From assembly GCA_030531135.1 (NCBI GenBank), contig JAUNOJ010000083.1, positions 1-7,295 on the forward strand: DNA of 7,295 nucleotides. The letters run 5' to 3'. Made by a program: the position numbers and the translations under genes. Origin of the DNA: Sutterellaceae bacterium. Lineage in GTDB: Bacteria; Pseudomonadota; Gammaproteobacteria; Burkholderiales; Burkholderiaceae_F. This document shows positions 1-5,272 of this stretch, piece by piece; the first letter of the stretch is position 1; the number at the start of each line of letters is the position of its first letter. The notes beneath the pieces were generated by a model. That model was not told the DNA's origin. It saw only the letters and a list, made by a program, of their open reading frames with translations, and ran no database searches.

Positions 1-372
1 AATGACCCATTCCCAGAATTCCAAGTGCAAATCGCCCATGCGATTCAATGCCTGGAAGCTGAAGTAAGTGCGCGGGAACATATCGTAGCTCTCGTTCCAA
101 GCAACGGGAACCGGCACGATACGCACATCTGCCACATCCTTCATGGATTCGACGAACTTGGTCATGACGGGTTCAAACTGCAGGCAGTGCGGGCAGGTGT
201 AGGCAAAGAAGTCGTGAATGACGATGGGACGACGACCGAAGTCGAGTGCCGGACGCACAACCGTGTAATCCTTACCCAAAATCGGAGAGGCAGCTTGCGC
301 AAACACGCTCGGTACAGCAAGCGTGCAACCCACGCCGGCGGCGGCTCCAAGAAGTTGACGACGATTCAGCAT
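1..372 (-). CDS. dsbA: DsbA-family thiol:disulfide oxidoreductase (C-terminal part missing at window edge)
   Basis: Periplasmic oxidoreductase that introduces disulfide bonds into exported proteins and is normally re-oxidised by DsbB. The first 124 residues are present and the rest lies beyond the left edge. The active site C-P-H-C is at residues 60-63 in the context FFAYTCPHCLQFEP, which is the DsbA form of the thioredoxin motif. The N-terminus MLNRRQLLGAAAG is followed by a hydrophobic stretch and an AQA-type cleavage site near residue 27. The NRRQLL sequence resembles a twin-arginine (Tat) motif, which is unusual because E. coli DsbA is exported co-translationally through SRP/Sec. The ATG is preceded by AAGGA about 10 bases upstream. 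It is the third gene of the likely argS-SPOR-dsbA operon, 24 bases after the SPOR gene. The family is certain; DsbA rather than a paralogue such as DsbL is likely from the CPHC motif and context. Confidence 0.92.
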   Translation of the reverse strand, partial: MLNRRQLLGAAAGVGCTLAVPSVFAQAASPILGKDYTVVRPALDFGRRPIVIHDFFAYTCPHCLQFEPVMTKFVESMKDVADVRIVPVPVAWNESYDMFPRTYFSFQALNRMGDLHLEFWEWVI

Positions 373-396
373 TGTGTCTAAATCCTTATTTGTGAG

Positions 397-924
397 TTAA
401 TTGTTTTGTTGCAAAACAGAAGCTTGAATGCCGTTGTCGGCCAAGCTCTGACGAATTTCTTCGGCCTGATCCTGTGTTTCAAACGGACCGATGCGCACGC
501 GATACAGACGCTGACCGTTTTCGCTGCGATAGGCGATTTGGGCATCCAACCCGATAAAGGCGATGCGTGCACGGATGTTTTCGGCATCTTCGCTTTGACT
601 GAAAGCACCGGCCTGCACCCAATAGCGTTGGGTGTCGGCCACTTCCGAAGAAGCCTGGCTTTCCCCCGAAGCCGTGACGGTCGCCACTTCGCTTTGAGAC
701 TGCTCGGCTCCTTGGCCGTCGGCATACAACGGCTGGTTGGGGTCGATCGTCTTGCCGTCGAGCAATGCGGGATCGACGCTTTGGCTGACCGTTTGCACTT
801 TGTTGACAAAGGGAATCGGCGCGTTGGAAATCCAAATGAAGGTTGCCGCGCAAATGATCAGAGCGACGACAACGCCGGCCGTAAACGACCAAAAAAGAGC
901 GGTTTTGCTGGTTCTTGCGGCCAT
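397..924 (-). CDS. SPOR-domain membrane protein (FtsN-like)
   Basis: A bitopic inner-membrane protein of 175 residues with a periplasmic peptidoglycan-binding SPOR domain. The N-terminus MAARTSKTALFWSF is short and basic, followed by one membrane segment at about residues 10-32. A low-complexity linker rich in Ser, Gln, Glu and Ala spans about 45-97. The C-terminal SPOR domain spans about 100-172 and shows both halves of the fold: YWVQAGAFSQSEDAENIRAR and LYRVRIGPFETQDQAEEIRQ. SPOR domains bind denuded glycan at the division septum, so a role in division or wall processing is the family expectation, not proven here. It starts 17 bases after the argS stop with a GAGGA stretch in front, and ends 24 bases before dsbA, so it should be cotranscribed with both. 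It is much shorter than E. coli FtsN (about 320 residues), so I do not give it that symbol. Confidence 0.9.
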   Translation of the reverse strand: MAARTSKTALFWSFTAGVVVALIICAATFIWISNAPIPFVNKVQTVSQSVDPALLDGKTIDPNQPLYADGQGAEQSQSEVATVTASGESQASSEVADTQRYWVQAGAFSQSEDAENIRARIAFIGLDAQIAYRSENGQRLYRVRIGPFETQDQAEEIRQSLADNGIQASVLQQNN

Positions 925-941
925 AGCCTCGAGTCCTCAAG

Positions 942-2672
942 TTACATGCGCTCGGGTGCGGAAACACCCAAAACATTCAAACCGTTGCGCAACACCTGGC
1001 GCGCTGCCATCAAAAGTGCCAGACGAGCCGTGCGAACCTTGTCGTCGTCGACCAAAATGCGATCGGCGTTATAAAACGCATGAAAGTCCGCTGCCAATTC
1101 CTTGAGGTATACGCACAGCAAGTGCGGTGCCAAGTCGCGTGCGGCCACAGACAGCGTCTGACCGTATTCGCCGAGGCGAGCGGCCAAGGCAGCGCTCTGT
1201 TCACTGGTCAAAACGCTAAGATCGGCTGCCAATGCTTCTTCGAGTGTCGGTACGGCAAAGCCTTTTTCGGCGGCTTGGGCAAAAACGGAGCAGATGCGAG
1301 CGTGGGCATACTGCAGGTAGTAAACCGGGTTTTCGTCGTTTTTGGCCAGTGCCAAATTGATGTCCAGTACGAATTCGGCATCGGACTTGCGGCTCACCAA
1401 GAAGAAACGTGCGGCGTCGCGCCCGATCCAATCGACGAGGTCGGAAAGCGTGACATAGGTGCCCGAGCGTTTGCTCATTTTCACAGGAGCGCCGTCTTTG
1501 ACCACGGCCAACATCTTGTGCAAGAGATATTCGGGGAAGGTCTTGGGGATGGCAAAACCGAACTTGGGGCCGGCAGCCTGCAAGCCCACGCGCACGCGAG
1601 CGACCGTGCCGTGGTGATCCGACCCCTGAATGTTGATGGCGCGATCGTAGCCGCGTTCGAACTTGGCCAAGTGATAGGCTACATCCGGTACGAAGTATGT
1701 GAAGTAACCGTCTTGCTTGCGCATGACGCGGTCTTTGTCGTCCTTAAAGTCCTTGAAGGCAACGTCGGTGGTGCGCAGCCACAGTGCGTTGTCGGCTTCG
1801 TAGGTGTAGCCCGATTCAATCAAAGCGTTGACGGTTTTTTCCACGCGACCGCTCGTGTACAAAGAGCTTTCCAAGTAGAAGTTATCGAAAGCTACGCCGA
1901 GCTTTTTCAAGTCGGCGTCCTGTTCGTTGCGCAGATACGCTACGGAATAGCGACGAATAGCTTCCTGGTTTTCGATGTCGCCGTCGGATTCGATGGTTTC
2001 GCCCGCCGTCGTGATCACCGACTTTTTGGCAGCGTAGTCGCGTGCGATATCGGCAATGTAGTCGCCGTGATAGCCGTTTTCGGGGAAGTCTTCGGCGGTT
2101 TGCAAACCGGCAAATTCCTTCAAACGTGCCTGAACAGAGAGCGTAAGGTTGTGAATCTGAACACCGGCGTCGTTGTAGTAGAACTCACGCAAGACCTTGT
2201 AGCCTTGGGTAGCCATGATGCGAGACAAAACGTCGCCCAAAGCGCCCTGGCGCGCATGGCCCAAGTGCAAAGGTCCCGTGGGGTTGGCCGAGACATATTC
2301 GAGCAAAACGCTTTTACCTTCGAAGGCCTTGCTTTGACCGAAGGTTTCGCCCTGAGTCAGGACGTCGCGCACGACATTGAATTTGGCAGCCTGCTGGAAG
2401 CGGAAGTTGATAAAACCGGGCCCGGCAATTTCAATAGCGCTCAAAAGTTCCTGACCGACGGCATCGGCCTGCATGGCCGCAACGAGTTCTTGAGCGACTT
2501 CGCGCGGATTTTTCTTCAAAGATTTGGCGCAAGCCAAAGCCACGTTGGTGGAAAGATCGCCGTGATCGGCGTTTTTCGGGCGCTCAAGACGTGCAACGGC
2601 ACCTTGTGCGCCGACGGTGACAAGTGCTCGTTCAATGAGTTCGACTAAAGCCTGTTTTTGGTCTTGGATCAT
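942..2672 (-). CDS. argS: arginyl-tRNA synthetase
   Basis: Cytoplasmic class I aminoacyl-tRNA synthetase that charges tRNA-Arg with arginine using ATP. The 576 residues match the usual length of bacterial ArgS. In order: an N-terminal tRNA-binding domain (about 1-110) with FINFRF near residues 87-92; the Rossmann catalytic domain with the HIGH-type motif HLGH at 136-139 inside SANPTGPLHLGHARQGALGD; the KMSK loop at 398-401 (KMSKRSG); and the helical DALR anticodon-binding domain, including NPVYYLQYAHAR near 448-459 and the typical C-terminus LGVSAPERM. I chose the ATG at 2672 (MIQDQKQALVELIERAL) because it aligns with normal ArgS N-termini. A TTG 15 codons further upstream (2717) keeps the frame open but adds an atypical extension. 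No clear Shine-Dalgarno sequence precedes the ATG. It is the first gene of the argS-SPOR-dsbA unit and is separated from folE2 by a terminator. Confidence 0.97.
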   Translation of the reverse strand: MIQDQKQALVELIERALVTVGAQGAVARLERPKNADHGDLSTNVALACAKSLKKNPREVAQELVAAMQADAVGQELLSAIEIAGPGFINFRFQQAAKFNVVRDVLTQGETFGQSKAFEGKSVLLEYVSANPTGPLHLGHARQGALGDVLSRIMATQGYKVLREFYYNDAGVQIHNLTLSVQARLKEFAGLQTAEDFPENGYHGDYIADIARDYAAKKSVITTAGETIESDGDIENQEAIRRYSVAYLRNEQDADLKKLGVAFDNFYLESSLYTSGRVEKTVNALIESGYTYEADNALWLRTTDVAFKDFKDDKDRVMRKQDGYFTYFVPDVAYHLAKFERGYDRAINIQGSDHHGTVARVRVGLQAAGPKFGFAIPKTFPEYLLHKMLAVVKDGAPVKMSKRSGTYVTLSDLVDWIGRDAARFFLVSRKSDAEFVLDINLALAKNDENPVYYLQYAHARICSVFAQAAEKGFAVPTLEEALAADLSVLTSEQSAALAARLGEYGQTLSVAARDLAPHLLCVYLKELAADFHAFYNADRILVDDDKVRTARLALLMAARQVLRNGLNVLGVSAPERM

Positions 2673-2743
2673 GATATTTGGAGTGTTCAGTAGAAACCGA
2701 AAGGTCGGATTGCGCAAACAATAGCAAGTAATCTAAGCATACG

Positions 2744-2789
2744 AAAACCCCGTTTGGCTTAAGACGTTACAAAACGTGGCCTAACGGGG
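2744..2789 (-). terminator. Rho-independent terminator after folE2
   Basis: On the minus strand CCCCGTTAGGC (2789-2779) pairs with GCCAAACGGGG (2758-2748), an 11-base stem with a single mismatch. It is followed directly by TTTT (2747-2744). Inside the loop a smaller ACGTT/AACGT hairpin can also form. It lies 43 bases past the folE2 stop codon and points leftward, so it should end the folE2 transcript and make argS depend mainly on its own promoter between it and 2672. The downstream U-tract is short, so some read-through is possible. Confidence 0.85.
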
Positions 2790-2831
2790 AGATCGTTTCC
2801 ATACTTTTTTGAGTTGACGCAAACGGACGGA

Positions 2832-3635
2832 TTAGTTTTTGCGCTTGTCGCGTTCGATTTGCGCGTAGGCCGAGTGGTTGTGAATCGATTCGAAGTTTTC
2901 GGCTTCGACGCGATAAGCCACGACTCTGGATTCGTCGTTGAGCTGCTTGGCCGTGTCGCGAACGATGTCTTCGACAAACTTCGGATGATCGTAAGCGTAT
3001 TCGGTCACATACTTTTCGTCATTGCGCTTTAAGCGGCTCCACAATTCGCAAGAAGCCGACGTTTCGGCGATGCGAATCTGTTCTTCAAGCGAGAGCTCAC
3101 CTTCGATTTCGGCCGCAATCGTAATGGCCGAGCGCTGATTGTGTGCGCCGTAGTCGCTGATTTCCTTGCTGCAGGGGCAAAGGCTGGTCACGGGTGCCGT
3201 GATTTCCTGAATGACGCTGGTGACACCGTTTTTCTTTTCGGCGATGTAGCGCACCTTGTAGTTCATCAAGCTCTTGAGCTTGGAAACGGGGCTGGCCTTC
3301 GTGACAAAAAACGGGCAACGGATTTCGATGTAACCGTCATGCGCTTCGAGCAAGACGAGCATCTTTGCCAAGAGCTCTTTCATCATGTTGGCAGAAAGCG
3401 ATTCGTGGTTGTCTGCCAACAACGAAATAAAACGGGACATGTGGGTGCCTTTTTTGTCGGCAGGCAAACTCACGCACATGCAAACTTCGGCAACCGTGGG
3501 CTGAGGGCCGTTGACACTGGCTACCGTCATCGGAACGGTCAGGCCGCGTACACCGACGCGATCGATCGCGATATTGCGACCGTCGGCCAAGTTCTGTACG
3601 TCGGGCAGACACGTGGTACAAGAATTCTGATCCAT
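2832..3635 (-). CDS. folE2: GTP cyclohydrolase IB (FolE2)
   Basis: Cytoplasmic enzyme that converts GTP to 7,8-dihydroneopterin triphosphate, the first committed step of folate and also of queuosine (preQ0) synthesis. The type IB family replaces zinc-dependent FolE and can use other divalent metals. The 267 residues match the family length. Diagnostic features are PDVQN near the N-terminus (11-15), RVGVRGLTVPM (26-36), the LCPCSK motif with Cys153 and Cys155 (152-157), YGAHNQRS with His165 (162-169), the acidic segment around AETSASCELWSRLKR (190-204), and the C-terminal ESIHNHSAYA (249-258). These carry the family's metal- and substrate-binding Cys, His and Glu residues. The ATG at 3635 was chosen because the protein then begins like other betaproteobacterial FolE2. 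In-frame starts at 3677 (ATG) and 3698 (TTG) would add residues that do not resemble the family. There is no clear Shine-Dalgarno sequence before 3635. It stands alone between the divergent region and its own terminator. Confidence 0.96.
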   Translation of the reverse strand: MDQNSCTTCLPDVQNLADGRNIAIDRVGVRGLTVPMTVASVNGPQPTVAEVCMCVSLPADKKGTHMSRFISLLADNHESLSANMMKELLAKMLVLLEAHDGYIEIRCPFFVTKASPVSKLKSLMNYKVRYIAEKKNGVTSVIQEITAPVTSLCPCSKEISDYGAHNQRSAITIAAEIEGELSLEEQIRIAETSASCELWSRLKRNDEKYVTEYAYDHPKFVEDIVRDTAKQLNDESRVVAYRVEAENFESIHNHSAYAQIERDKRKN

Positions 3636-3680
3636 AGCGTTTCTATACAGTCGTTTTTTTGATGCGAGCTCCTCCATACT

Positions 3681-3711
3681 TATATAGAGAGGACGCAAAA
3701 AACGAGAACAA
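3681..3711 (-). promoter_or_regulatory. possible folE2 promoter
   Basis: On the minus strand TTGTTC (3711-3706) and TATATA (3686-3681) lie 19 bases apart, a spacing slightly longer than ideal, about 45 bases upstream of the chosen folE2 start. The region is very A+T rich. I saw no convincing Zur-type palindrome, which some folE2 genes carry. The call rests only on hexamer similarity. Confidence 0.3.
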
Positions 3712-3862
3712 TAAATAATATGAGCTCGAATGATAAACGATTTGCTTGCGACTTAAGCATTTTGAAGGGGGACAGACGGCGATTTTTTGGAAAAAACAAG
3801 GTCGTCGATAGCTTTTTGCAAGTCTTCTGAAGGCGGGCTCGACGCAAAACGCACAAAATCGC

Positions 3863-3895
3863 GCCACAACGGAAACGATTTTTACGATTTGTGGC
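3863..3895. repeat. perfect 7-base inverted repeat (hairpin or operator)
   Basis: GCCACAA at 3863-3869 is the exact reverse complement of TTGTGGC at 3889-3895, with 19 bases between. Inside the spacer ACGATTT occurs twice (3875-3881 and 3884-3890). It lies about 35 bases upstream of the TATAAT at 3931, where an operator or activator site for the rightward promoter could sit. No U-tract follows in either direction, so a terminator is less likely. Confidence 0.4.
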
Positions 3896-3930
3896 AAAGA
3901 AAATGCGTGAAATTTCGGGTGCCGTCCCCA

Positions 3931-3936
3931 TATAAT
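3931..3936 (+). promoter_or_regulatory. -10 element (TATAAT) for the membrane/HTH gene pair
   Basis: A perfect TATAAT 42 bases upstream of the ATG at 3979. At the expected distance there is only a poor -35 sequence (TGAAAT region, 3908-3913), so the promoter may need an activator or be weak. The leader would be about 35-40 bases and include the GGAAGGAA ribosome binding site at 3962-3969. Confidence 0.5.
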
Positions 3937-3978
3937 GGAAAACGACTCACACATACCTTTTGGAAGGAACAACTCGCC

Positions 3979-4365
3979 ATGGCGGTTTATATCAACGGAC
4001 GCCCCATCAACCCGATCGTTTCATTTTTGGTGACCGCCGCTGTGGCGGCAGGCCTCATCGGTTTGGGCATTTTATTGTTGCCCTTTATCGGCGGCGTATT
4101 GCTCTTCATTCTGCTCTTGGGCTTGGGGGTTGTGTGTTACGGCGCTTACTACCGTTGGCGCTATGGAGATCCTTTAAAGCGTATGCAGGAAGAGGCCGTC
4201 AAAGAAATGCAAAGGCGCGCTCAGGGACAAACGAGAGCTGACGGTCCCACCGTTGACGAAAGCGATGCGACGTTGAAAAAGGGACAAGTGCGCACCGGCG
4301 TGCGCCGTATTTCGACGGTCGAAGACGTCACCGTTGTCGAAGAGATTCGCAGACGCGATGCGTAA
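3979..4365 (+). CDS. small two-segment membrane protein of unknown function
   Basis: A 128-residue protein I do not recognise. The N-terminus MAVYINGRPINPIVSF is followed by two hydrophobic stretches, about 17-38 and 39-60, with a short turn (PFIGG) between them, then an aromatic and basic boundary (YYRWRYGDP). The remaining half (about 67-128) is a charged, probably cytosolic tail with a likely amphipathic helix LKRMQEEAVKEMQRRAQ, and it ends RRRDA. The start is set by a strong ribosome binding site GGAAGGAA 9-10 bases upstream. The frame stays open back to 3787, but that extension has no ribosome binding site and unlikely composition. Its last 8 bases overlap the start of the next gene (ATGCGTAA), implying translational coupling. 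Most likely a hairpin membrane protein with both ends in the cytosol; the function is unknown. Confidence 0.85.
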   Translation: MAVYINGRPINPIVSFLVTAAVAAGLIGLGILLLPFIGGVLLFILLLGLGVVCYGAYYRWRYGDPLKRMQEEAVKEMQRRAQGQTRADGPTVDESDATLKKGQVRTGVRRISTVEDVTVVEEIRRRDA

Positions 4366-4879
4366 AGTTGTCAATGATGCGCAGCTGGAGCTCTTTGCCG
4401 AGAACGAAGAGCCCGAGGTTGCGTCCGAAGAACAAAGCCCGGCCAAGGAAGACCCGAGACCTGCGTTTGAACTCGTTGCGCCTATGAGCGTACCGACGGA
4501 TTACCGTACGCCGCATTCGCACGAGTTGCTCGAAGCGGCGATCGAGCTCTTTAGTCGCGGTGTCAGTTATAAGACTGCGGCCTATTCGCTGGGCATTTCC
4601 GTTTATACCGCGCGCGAGTGGCAACACCGTTACCGTAACCACACGCTGGAAAAGTACGCTCAGGGCGTAACCGTCAAAGGCAAATATCCGGATGCGATCA
4701 AGCAACAGGTCGTTCGTATGCGCGTCGAACAGGGGATGAGCTACAACCGGATTGTTCAGGAAACCGGCATCAGCCGAGCAACGATTCGAAGCTGGTTGGC
4801 CGATGCCGGACAGGACGACTCAACGCGGGAAATGTCGGGTTTGGTTGACAAGGGCGTGAAAGAAACGTCAAAAAACTAA
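4358..4879 (+). CDS. tandem helix-turn-helix DNA-binding protein
   Basis: A 173-residue soluble protein, probably DNA-binding. Residues 1-50 are acidic and probably disordered (many Glu and Pro). Two helix-turn-helix modules follow: one at about 55-93 (HELLEAAIELFSRGVSYKTA onward) and one at about 110-149 (QQVVRMRVEQGMSYNRIVQE onward). The modules share G-x-S-Y, G-I-S, T-x-R and W at a constant offset of 58 residues (G68/G126, G79/G137, W88/W146), so one is a duplicate of the other. This type of module occurs in IS3/IS630-type transposase N-termini and related regulators. There is no DDE catalytic domain, so it is not a transposase as it stands. The ATG at 4358 overlaps the stop of the membrane-protein gene by 8 bases. 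A TTG at 4334 in the same frame is possible but less likely. A regulator is plausible; its target is unknown. Confidence 0.85.
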   Translation: MRKVVNDAQLELFAENEEPEVASEEQSPAKEDPRPAFELVAPMSVPTDYRTPHSHELLEAAIELFSRGVSYKTAAYSLGISVYTAREWQHRYRNHTLEKYAQGVTVKGKYPDAIKQQVVRMRVEQGMSYNRIVQETGISRATIRSWLADAGQDDSTREMSGLVDKGVKETSKN

Positions 4880-4882
4880 AAA

Positions 4883-4910
4883 TTGTTCGTTTTTAACAAC
4901 AAAATATAAG
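4883..4910 (+). promoter_or_regulatory. candidate promoter after the HTH gene
   Basis: TTGTTC (4883-4888) and TATAAG (4905-4910) lie 16 bases apart, a reasonable sigma70 pair beginning four bases after the HTH gene stop codon. It would start a transcript near 4917, ending at the terminator at 5061. The call rests on hexamer match and on the terminator lying downstream. Confidence 0.35.
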
Positions 4911-4916
4911 TAGTCA

Positions 4917-5061
4917 CTCACAAAACGCGCATCAAGGAAAAACCCTTATGAAAGGAAACCCCGTTCCAGAATGAGGGAATTTCGATTAGGGAAATCACCA
5001 CATAAAACCCCATATTCGTGCATAGAATATGTAAAGAAGCCCTGAAGAGGGCTTTTTCTTT
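4917..5061 (+). ncRNA. candidate small RNA (unclassified)
   Basis: A stretch of about 145 bases framed by a promoter-like pair and a strong intrinsic terminator, with no substantial ORF. It contains a hairpin CATATTC/GAATATG (5011-5017 with 5025-5031) just before the terminator hairpin, and A/G-rich single-stranded segments, a layout typical of trans-acting small RNAs. A 9-codon frame (4948-4974, ATG to TGA) preceded by AAGGA lies inside and could be a leader peptide. It matches no riboswitch or RNA family I recognise. The alternative is that this is only the 3' untranslated tail of the HTH-gene transcript. Confidence 0.3.
5037..5061 (+). terminator. Rho-independent terminator
   Basis: AAGCCCT (5037-5043), loop GAAG, AGGGCTT (5048-5054), then a run of T interrupted by one C to 5061. 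A perfect 7-base stem with a tetraloop and U-tract is a textbook intrinsic terminator. It ends the membrane/HTH transcript or the candidate small RNA and insulates mccA from them. Confidence 0.88.
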
Positions 5062-5073
5062 GATTTAAGTCAA
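5060..5073 (+). promoter_or_regulatory. FNR-type binding box
   Basis: TTGAT-TTAA-GTCAA matches the FNR consensus TTGAT-N4-ATCAA at 9 of 10 defined positions. It begins in the last T residues of the preceding terminator. It is centred about 74 bases upstream of the start predicted for the promoter at 5105-5133, close to a class I activator position. FNR-family control of an anaerobic respiratory reductase is expected biology. A CRP/FNR-family paralogue could use the same site. Confidence 0.55.
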
Positions 5074-5104
5074 GCATAACTAGAGGTATTCTTGAGTGTG
5101 CGTT

Positions 5105-5133
5105 TTGTCAAAATATCTTCAGACTGTTTTAAG
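5105..5133 (+). promoter_or_regulatory. candidate mccA promoter
   Basis: TTGTCA (5105-5110) matches the -35 consensus at five of six positions. It is followed after 17 bases by TTTAAG (5128-5133), which matches the -10 at four of six. A weak -10 with a good -35 and an upstream FNR box suits an activated promoter. It would give a leader of about 130 bases before the ATG at 5269. Confidence 0.4.
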
Positions 5134-5251
5134 CGGCCTTACTACTTTACAAAACCTTAAAGTAATCTTACACCGCTCGCTATGCGTAGAAATTTCTTCT
5201 TTAGCGGCGCTCTGCTTTTACAAAATATAAAAAATGCAAAGGCAGGGATAA

Positions 5252-5272
5252 ATGACTAGGAGATTGAGATGA
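5252..5272 (+). CDS. possible 6-codon upstream ORF coupled to mccA
   Basis: ATG ACT AGG AGA TTG AGA TGA encodes MTRRLR. Its TGA overlaps the mccA ATG as ATGA. AGGG (5244-5247) lies 4 bases before its ATG and could act as a ribosome binding site. The mccA Shine-Dalgarno sequence AGGAGA lies inside it, and its tandem Arg codons AGG-AGA are rare in many proteobacteria. It may be accidental, because the AGGAGA is needed anyway for mccA initiation. Confidence 0.2.
   Translation: MTRRLR

Larger units (their letters stand above)
3636..3978. other. divergent intergenic region between folE2 and the membrane-protein gene
   Basis: A 343-base stretch without a convincing gene. It should carry the promoters of the leftward folE2 and of the rightward two-gene unit. 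It contains a folE2 promoter candidate, an inverted repeat at 3863-3895, a good TATAAT at 3931-3936, and a 38-codon minus-strand frame (3753-3869) of doubtful status. The longer open frames crossing it in several phases have cysteine- and serine-rich, family-less translations and no ribosome binding sites. Confidence 0.6.
4880..5268. other. intergenic region upstream of mccA
   Basis: A 389-base stretch with no full-size gene. From left to right it holds a promoter candidate (4883-4910), a possible small RNA ending at a strong terminator (to 5061), an FNR-like box (5060-5073), a promoter candidate (5105-5133), a perfect 10-base palindrome AGAAATTTCT (5188-5197) and a 6-codon upstream ORF next to the mccA start. 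The implied mccA leader of over 100 bases is long for a simple promoter arrangement. Confidence 0.6.

Noticed and set aside
406..1074. 222-codon plus-strand frame over the SPOR gene
   Set aside because: Antisense to a clear SPOR-domain protein and the argS end; no domain.
1080..2648. 522-codon open frame on the plus strand
   Set aside because: It is antisense to argS, whose HLGH and KMSK motifs prove the minus-strand reading. The translation has no recognisable domain.
3643..3972. 109-codon minus-strand frame across the divergent region
   Set aside because: Cys-, Ser- and Phe-rich translation without family resemblance or ribosome binding site; it crosses both promoter candidates.
3787..3978. 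64-codon N-terminal extension of the membrane-protein gene
   Set aside because: The ATG at 3979 has a strong GGAAGGAA site and the TATAAT lies inside the extension, so transcription would begin after the upstream start.
4883..4899. TTGTT/AACAA hairpin as terminator of the HTH gene
   Set aside because: Five A/U pairs only and no following U-tract; the stem at 5037-5054 is far better.
4917..5061. Known riboswitch or 6S/SRP RNA
   Set aside because: No TPP, cobalamin, SAM, c-di-GMP or purine consensus, and no 6S or SRP signature could be recognised.
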